Origin: JACQZO01 sp964512325 | Lineage (GTDB): Bacteria; Patescibacteriota; Gracilibacteria; RBG-16-42-10 | DNA: 64,000 nt | Direction: 5' to 3' | Assembly: GCA_964512325.1 (NCBI GenBank) | Contig: CAZEGN010000005.1 | Location: 1 to 64,000, forward strand | Shown here: piece after piece, positions 59,853 through 64,000 of the stretch | Position numbering within the stretch: the stretch's first letter is position 1 | How the letters are laid out: each line of letters opens with the position of its first letter | Notes under the pieces: generated by a model | Databases searched by the model: none | The model's input: only the letters and a program-made list of their open reading frames with translations | What the model was told of the DNA's origin: nothing | Made by a program: the position numbers and the translations under genes

Positions 59853-61506
59853 GATTCTTTTTAGAAACTAAATACTTGGAATCAATAACAAGATAATCAA
59901 TGTGACCGAGCGCGACATGTCGTATTGCATCTTTTGGCGTCTCAACAATAGGCTCATTATTGTCGTTAAAAGACGTATTAATCAAAAGTGGATAGCCTGA
60001 TTTTTCTTCGAATATCTTTATCAGCTGGTGAAGATCTCTATTATCATTATTATTTAGTGTTTGAATGCGACAGCTTTTATCAACATGAGTAATACCAGGT
60101 ACTATGCCAATAAACGCGTCTTTAATCTTAGTTACAAAAAGCATGAAACGGTTATCTACTTTAGCTGAATGGAAGTAAGTATCTACACACTCTTCGGGTA
60201 CGAGAGCCGCAAATGGCCGAAAGCTTTCTCTATGTTTTACACGCGAATTAAGTTGTTGTTGCATATCAGCAATCAACGGATTTGCTAAAATGCTTCGTGC
60301 TCCTAGTGCTCTAGGTCCAATTTCAGAAGCGCCAGAAAACCAACCCACAATTGAACCAGAATGTAATAATTCAGCAACCTTCAGCTGTAAATCAGCCTTA
60401 TTTTCATAATTCTTTATATCAAACTCGGTCTTTTTCACTTCATAAGGCAGTGCAAAGTGCGTCTGTCTTTTGAAAAGTACATCTTCTATTTCCTCAGTAG
60501 TATACTCAGCACCCAAATATGCATTAGGTAAGTGCTCACGAATAATCATCCCTTTTTCAGCCAAAAAAGCTAGCACATTCCCAATACATTGACCGGTATC
60601 ACAAGGAAAAGGCGGGATGAATAATTTATCAACAATATTATTGTCTAATAGCTTCTGATTAGTGACCGCATTAAGAGCAACTCCTCCGCCTAAACAGACA
60701 TTCCGTGTATGATATTTATTTGTTAGAATCCCGACTAATTTACTTATGGCCTTTTCGGTATGGAACTGAATGAAAGATGCTGCATCAGCAGCCTTGTCTT
60801 TCTGATAAAGTACATTTTCCAAGTTAGTTAACTGGTTGTTTCTTACGAAGTCAATAGCTGCATAATCATATTTACCTTCTAACTTTGAAGCTACAGCACC
60901 ATTTTCATCAATATCAAAAAGCGTGATATTTTCTCCATAAAATTTACCATATGGGGCTAATCCCATGGTCTTGCCAGCACAAGTAGCATCCCAACCAATA
61001 AAGTTAGTAAAGCTCTCGTATGCTCTACCTATGCCTTTATAAATAGATCTCTCGGGATCATTTCCGCCAACTTTTTTAAGGCTATTACCTTGAGCATGAT
61101 AATAACTTTCAGTGTCAGTTGTATTACCTAGACCATCCATAATCACTATTACAGCCTCATCAAATTCTGAAAAACAGTAACTACCCCAAGCATGAGAGAG
61201 ATGATGGTCTATACTAAAAAATTTCTCTTTTGGTATACCTAAACTCTCCAGTTGTCCCTGAAAACCGTTATCTATTGCTTTATGATAACTACTAAAAACA
61301 ATTGCATCCAGATCATTTATAGTAATTCTTAAGCTTTTCAAACAGTAAAATAGGCTATAAAGAAAGCCAGAAGAATGTTTTACTCGATTTAAACGTTCTT
61401 CTGATATAGCGACCATTTTATTTCCATGGATGATACAACACCCTCCATCGTGACCTGTATTTATTCCTACTACAGTTAAAGGGGATTTATTTTTAAGCGT
61501 TACCAT
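59845..61506 (-). CDS. O-carbamoyltransferase, NodU/TobZ/CmcH family
   Basis: The 553-aa enzyme would move a carbamoyl group from carbamoyl phosphate, via carbamoyl-adenylate, to a hydroxyl group. It has the Kae1-like N-domain (GINTGHDGGCCIIHG, ISEERLNRVKH, DHHLSHAWGSYCFS, VIVIMDGLG) and the YrdC-like C-domain (GASEIGPRALGARSILA, FRPFAALVPEE, NTSFNDNNEPIVETPKDA). The pattern matches TobZ of tobramycin, NodU and CmcH. The start ATG lies 14 bases inside the upstream gene. Next to a sugar-phosphate cyclase and a kinase, this suggests a carbamoylated cyclitol or sugar product. Confidence 0.92.
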   Translation of the reverse strand: MVTLKNKSPLTVVGINTGHDGGCCIIHGNKMVAISEERLNRVKHSSGFLYSLFYCLKSLRITINDLDAIVFSSYHKAIDNGFQGQLESLGIPKEKFFSIDHHLSHAWGSYCFSEFDEAVIVIMDGLGNTTDTESYYHAQGNSLKKVGGNDPERSIYKGIGRAYESFTNFIGWDATCAGKTMGLAPYGKFYGENITLFDIDENGAVASKLEGKYDYAAIDFVRNNQLTNLENVLYQKDKAADAASFIQFHTEKAISKLVGILTNKYHTRNVCLGGGVALNAVTNQKLLDNNIVDKLFIPPFPCDTGQCIGNVLAFLAEKGMIIREHLPNAYLGAEYTTEEIEDVLFKRQTHFALPYEVKKTEFDIKNYENKADLQLKVAELLHSGSIVGWFSGASEIGPRALGARSILANPLIADMQQQLNSRVKHRESFRPFAALVPEECVDTYFHSAKVDNRFMLFVTKIKDAFIGIVPGITHVDKSCRIQTLNNNDNRDLHQLIKIFEEKSGYPLLINTSFNDNNEPIVETPKDAIRHVALGHIDYLVIDSKYLVSKKNHD

Positions 61507-63412
61507 TCATTGAGTTTAAATATGATTTCACCCATTGTAAGAAATTTTTCGCTGCCTGCCTAGAAGATAGTAATGCTGCGCCATTGTTATTTGCGTCACG
61601 ATAAGAAAGAACAGTTGGCGGAGTATCAGCCGCAAAAAGTTTATAAAAGCTTGTATAAACATTATGATACCCTTCAACTTCAACCTGTTTAAGCCAACAA
61701 AACATTTTCATTATTGTATGCAGATGTTTTATAACAGCAAGTAATACTTCATTTGTAGTTTCATCTTCTAATTCTTCTTCAACAAGCAAAGCATATTCCT
61801 TAAGCATATTTGAGGAGCGAGCATATTCGAGAAACTCCACCTCATTTAGCCTAGGTATTACCTTTTCAGCTTCATCATTTATTTTCCATATGATAGGGAA
61901 TGCGGCACAACCTAGTTTATAATGCACATAAGCTAGCTTTCCAGCATCTTCTATCTGTTTAACACCAGGCTTAGTTGAATAAACACATGTCCCTACTTTA
62001 ATGCCATGAATAAATCTAGCTTTAGCTTTTAAAACGCTTTTGACTTTTTCAGGATCATTGTTAGTAACAATGTACAAATCAATGTCGCTGTTCGAATCCA
62101 TATCCTCTCTCCCCCCACTACCGGCAATAGCTATTAGCTCAACAGGAACTAGGCTTGCAATAGTATTTATTGCTTCTTCAATAGCCATTTTATGTTTAGA
62201 TGAGAGCATAAGATCTTCAACTGAAGAATATCGAACCCCTGAATTGGGCTTCGTGCGCATTTGTACAGCAACAGCAGCATGCAAGTCAGCTGGAGTTCCA
62301 TCGTTATTGATCACTTTAAGGTCACATGCATAATCACTTAATGCAGGTAAGGCTTTTTGAGCATTCTTTCTACCTACTAAAGCTATAGCATGTTCAGGTT
62401 CTATGGCAAACCGTTCTGTTAAACGTTGTGTTACTGCTACGGGCGAACTATCTACCCTAACAGCAGTAAATTTATTCCCATAGTATTGGGCCCAAGCTTC
62501 AATTAAAGCCTGACCATGAAAACTTTCAAGGCTAAATAAGCGTTCATAATAATGAGCTCTACAAAATTGTTCGAAGCTTTCTACTAAGGCAGCAAAAAAG
62601 GTAGGGTCATTAGGACTTTTTCCAGCTTGCTGCGCAAAGAAGTTTAGCTTTAATCTTAAGAATCCCCACTGATCACGTAGGATTTTCGCATATGTCCCTT
62701 TTCCCGTCTCACTGTTTCCTGTAACGCCAACAACTGATTGCACTGTAGGATTTAGCTTCTTAAATGCTTTCGGATGAATTAAACCATTGAGGAGTTCTCT
62801 TAATTCACGCTGAACATCTCTTATTGATTTACGATTAACTTTAATAGAGTTATATAACCCTTTTTCTTTTTGTTCTGCTAAGCCATCATAAAGTCTAAAT
62901 TGATAATTTGTATATATTTCAGCTTGAGCATCATCTTTAAAGCCTGCTCTAGCCATGGTCAGTTCTACAGAAGACTCTTTATTTCCACCATGTTCTAATA
63001 AAACCTCAGCTTCTGGGTAAAGTCCTAGCTTTATTCCTCTTCTATCACAAAACTCATTAGCAACAGCAGCCCCCTCTACAGTACTTCCCAATTGCATCCT
63101 AGTAGCTAAAGTCGCAGCTATTACACTTTGAAACATATGACTTCCCCTATCAGCCAATACCACTGGAGCTCGAGAGTTTCTCATATATTCCTCTCTAGCT
63201 AGCAGCGAAGCAAACATAAGTTCCAGCCACTCATTATGATTACCTCTTGCGAACCACCAATCAAAATCTCCTGGCACTTTCTTCCAGCCAGCATCAAAAG
63301 TAGCTAACTTAGGAACTGTATGCACGGTTTGAGTTGAACCAGCGGCAAGCAGATCCATTTGCGTTGTCTTACCAACATTATCAACACCGTTTAGAGTAAT
63401 TATCTTAGGCAT
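61493..63412 (-). CDS. fusion of two P-loop kinase domains and a nucleotidyltransferase
   Basis: From ATG 63412 the protein is 639 aa. Domain 1 (1-210) resembles thymidylate kinase: LNGVDNVGKTTQ (P-loop, Lys15), VLADRGSHMFQS. Domain 2 (about 225-385) has a second P-loop, GVTGNSETGKGTYAK (Lys238), and an NMP-kinase-like body. Domain 3 (about 410-500) is a Pol-beta-type nucleotidyltransferase, AIAGSGGREDMDSNSDIDLY, followed by a helical C-terminus. I know of no named enzyme with this order. The mix could phosphorylate and nucleotidylate one compound. It overlaps the Nudix gene by 8 bases and the carbamoyltransferase gene by 14. Confidence 0.8.
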   Translation of the reverse strand: MPKIITLNGVDNVGKTTQMDLLAAGSTQTVHTVPKLATFDAGWKKVPGDFDWWFARGNHNEWLELMFASLLAREEYMRNSRAPVVLADRGSHMFQSVIAATLATRMQLGSTVEGAAVANEFCDRRGIKLGLYPEAEVLLEHGGNKESSVELTMARAGFKDDAQAEIYTNYQFRLYDGLAEQKEKGLYNSIKVNRKSIRDVQRELRELLNGLIHPKAFKKLNPTVQSVVGVTGNSETGKGTYAKILRDQWGFLRLKLNFFAQQAGKSPNDPTFFAALVESFEQFCRAHYYERLFSLESFHGQALIEAWAQYYGNKFTAVRVDSSPVAVTQRLTERFAIEPEHAIALVGRKNAQKALPALSDYACDLKVINNDGTPADLHAAVAVQMRTKPNSGVRYSSVEDLMLSSKHKMAIEEAINTIASLVPVELIAIAGSGGREDMDSNSDIDLYIVTNNDPEKVKSVLKAKARFIHGIKVGTCVYSTKPGVKQIEDAGKLAYVHYKLGCAAFPIIWKINDEAEKVIPRLNEVEFLEYARSSNMLKEYALLVEEELEDETTNEVLLAVIKHLHTIMKMFCWLKQVEVEGYHNVYTSFYKLFAADTPPTVLSYRDANNNGAALLSSRQAAKNFLQWVKSYLNSMNGNA

Positions 63413-63866
63413 TTGGAAGAAGATTAAGCTCCACAAAAGCTATATCCTCTCCTAGAAGAATCCGTTTAATTAATCCCTTCACATACTCAGGTACTAAGTT
63501 AATGCCTTCTAATTGATCTAATGTAACGCGTCTTGGATCATATACATTATCGCCATCAGCGCGTTCAGCTTCAGGACCTGCAATCTTATCTCCAGTGCCT
63601 TCTTTCAATTTACCTACAAAATAGTAATCGTGCTGCAAGACTCCGTTAACCATACTTCTCACTTCTAAAACCAAGCGAGCATCTTCAACTTTAATATTTA
63701 GCTCTTCTCCCACTTCTCTGTGCATGGCAACCTCTGAAGTTTCACCTTCTTCGAGGCCTCCCCCAGGAGTAACCCAGTATTCAGCTCCCTTTTTCACTCG
63801 CCTAATTAGGATTACGCTATCTTCTGATAAAACTATACCGCGTGCAGATGCTCTTTCTGAAAGCAT
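63405..63866 (-). CDS. Nudix hydrolase, first gene of the overlapping operon
   Basis: The 153-aa protein has WVTPGGGLEEGETSEVAMHR and EVGEELNI, a complete Nudix box (about 35-58). It could remove the nucleoside-diphosphate part from, or sanitise, a pathway compound. Its stop overlaps the next ATG (ATGCCTAA). A good promoter lies 23 bases upstream. Confidence 0.87.
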   Translation of the reverse strand: MLSERASARGIVLSEDSVILIRRVKKGAEYWVTPGGGLEEGETSEVAMHREVGEELNIKVEDARLVLEVRSMVNGVLQHDYYFVGKLKEGTGDKIAGPEAERADGDNVYDPRRVTLDQLEGINLVPEYVKGLIKRILLGEDIAFVELNLLPNA

Positions 63867-63888
63867 AGTAGATATTTAGGTCGTAGAC

Positions 63889-63917
63889 AGAATAGAACAA
63901 TGTGTTGTATTGATCAA
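63889..63917 (-). promoter_or_regulatory. promoter of the five-gene operon, with a shared palindrome
   Basis: The minus strand reads TTGATC, 17 bases, then TATTCT, about 22 bases before the Nudix ATG. The -35 lies inside the palindrome ATTGATCAAT (63909-63918), so the same -35-like hexamer faces the divergent phosphatase gene. Little space remains for a leader. Confidence 0.55.
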
Positions 63918-63959
63918 TGTGTGTTATTTGATAAAGTGCATTCGTAATAAGCTGCATAT

Positions 63960-64000
63960 ATGGCAATAATAGACATCTTGGCATTTAGACATGGTGAAAC
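63960..64000 (+). CDS. histidine phosphatase family protein (start only)
   Basis: The last 41 bases encode MAIIDILAFRHGET. The RHGE(T) motif at this place marks the phosphoglycerate-mutase/histidine-phosphatase superfamily, with the phospho-accepting His in RHG. The rest is outside the window. It diverges from the five-gene operon and may belong to the same pathway. Confidence 0.6.
   Translation, partial: MAIIDILAFRHGE

Noticed and set aside
62040..62333. 97-codon plus-strand frame opposite the kinase-nucleotidyltransferase gene
   Set aside because: It is a shadow of the well-supported minus-strand gene.
1..64000. CRISPR array, insertion sequence with transposase, or rRNA genes
   Set aside because: No regularly spaced repeats, transposase motifs or rRNA-like sequence were seen in the window.

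Overview
The window looks like a piece of a Candidate Phyla Radiation (Patescibacteria) chromosome or a close relative. The evidence is indirect: very tight gene packing, many start/stop overlaps of the form ATGNNTAA, a short EF-Ts (197 aa), a PheS with a Cys-rich insert, and mobile-element genes of CPR type. UGA is used as a normal stop (pheS, alkD and the CAP gene end in TGA, and the next gene starts at or beside it), so this is not a code-25 Gracilibacteria/Absconditabacteria genome. The exact lineage cannot be settled from the window.

Region 1 to 42.25 kb is core genome. From 16.95 kb down to 0.8 kb a long minus-strand run carries tsaE, a CPBP protease, rpsO-pnp, a family-4 uracil-DNA glycosylase, pheS-pheT, yraN, lepA, an SLH-domain surface protein, rplU, tRNA-Leu(GAG) and an RluA-type pseudouridine synthase; a CHAP-domain secreted protein runs the other way. 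From 17 to 32.8 kb come ftsX, tatD, a CAP protein, prfA, rpmE, gap-pgk, and the plus-strand block rpsB-tsf-cyclophilin-frr-rseP, then an AI-2E-type transporter, rnhB, rlmH and rmuC. Four copies of a modular dispersed repeat sit between these genes (15.7, 21.1, 28.3 and 31.8 kb). Shorter AT-rich AATTACGAATT-type modules lie at 2.5 and 34.7 kb, and a related one is read in frame inside a gene at 6.3 kb.

Region 36.6 to 42.25 kb is a carotenoid locus: trmB, geranylgeranyl diphosphate synthase, phytoene synthase, an AlkD-like protein and phytoene desaturase in one minus-strand run, with a convergent UbiA-family prenyltransferase that resembles lycopene elongases. Together they suggest a C40 to C50 acyclic carotenoid. 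A pair of unrecognised plus-strand genes (831 and 257 aa) follows.

Region 45.7 to 57.1 kb is an 11.4-kb integrated element at the 3' end of tRNA-Asn(GTT). An 11-bp direct repeat bounds it. It carries a large serine recombinase, a rolling-circle-type replication protein, a SpoVG-like protein, a small protein, a winged-helix-like protein and a complete type I restriction-modification system with DinD between hsdM and hsdS. The recombinase gene runs out of the element into the tRNA. Joining the two ends in silico replaces its last six tRNA-derived residues with a 28-residue tail whose DNA now lies at the far end of the element.

Region 57.2 to 64 kb is accessory. Five minus-strand genes, every one overlapping the next, encode a Nudix hydrolase, a kinase-kinase-nucleotidyltransferase fusion, a NodU/TobZ-type carbamoyltransferase, a sugar-phosphate cyclase (dehydroquinate-synthase superfamily, with an altered active site) and an APH-fold kinase. 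This resembles a compact pathway for a carbamoylated, phosphorylated cyclitol-like small molecule and is the best candidate here for an undescribed system. A second Nudix gene converges on it and a histidine-phosphatase gene diverges from it.
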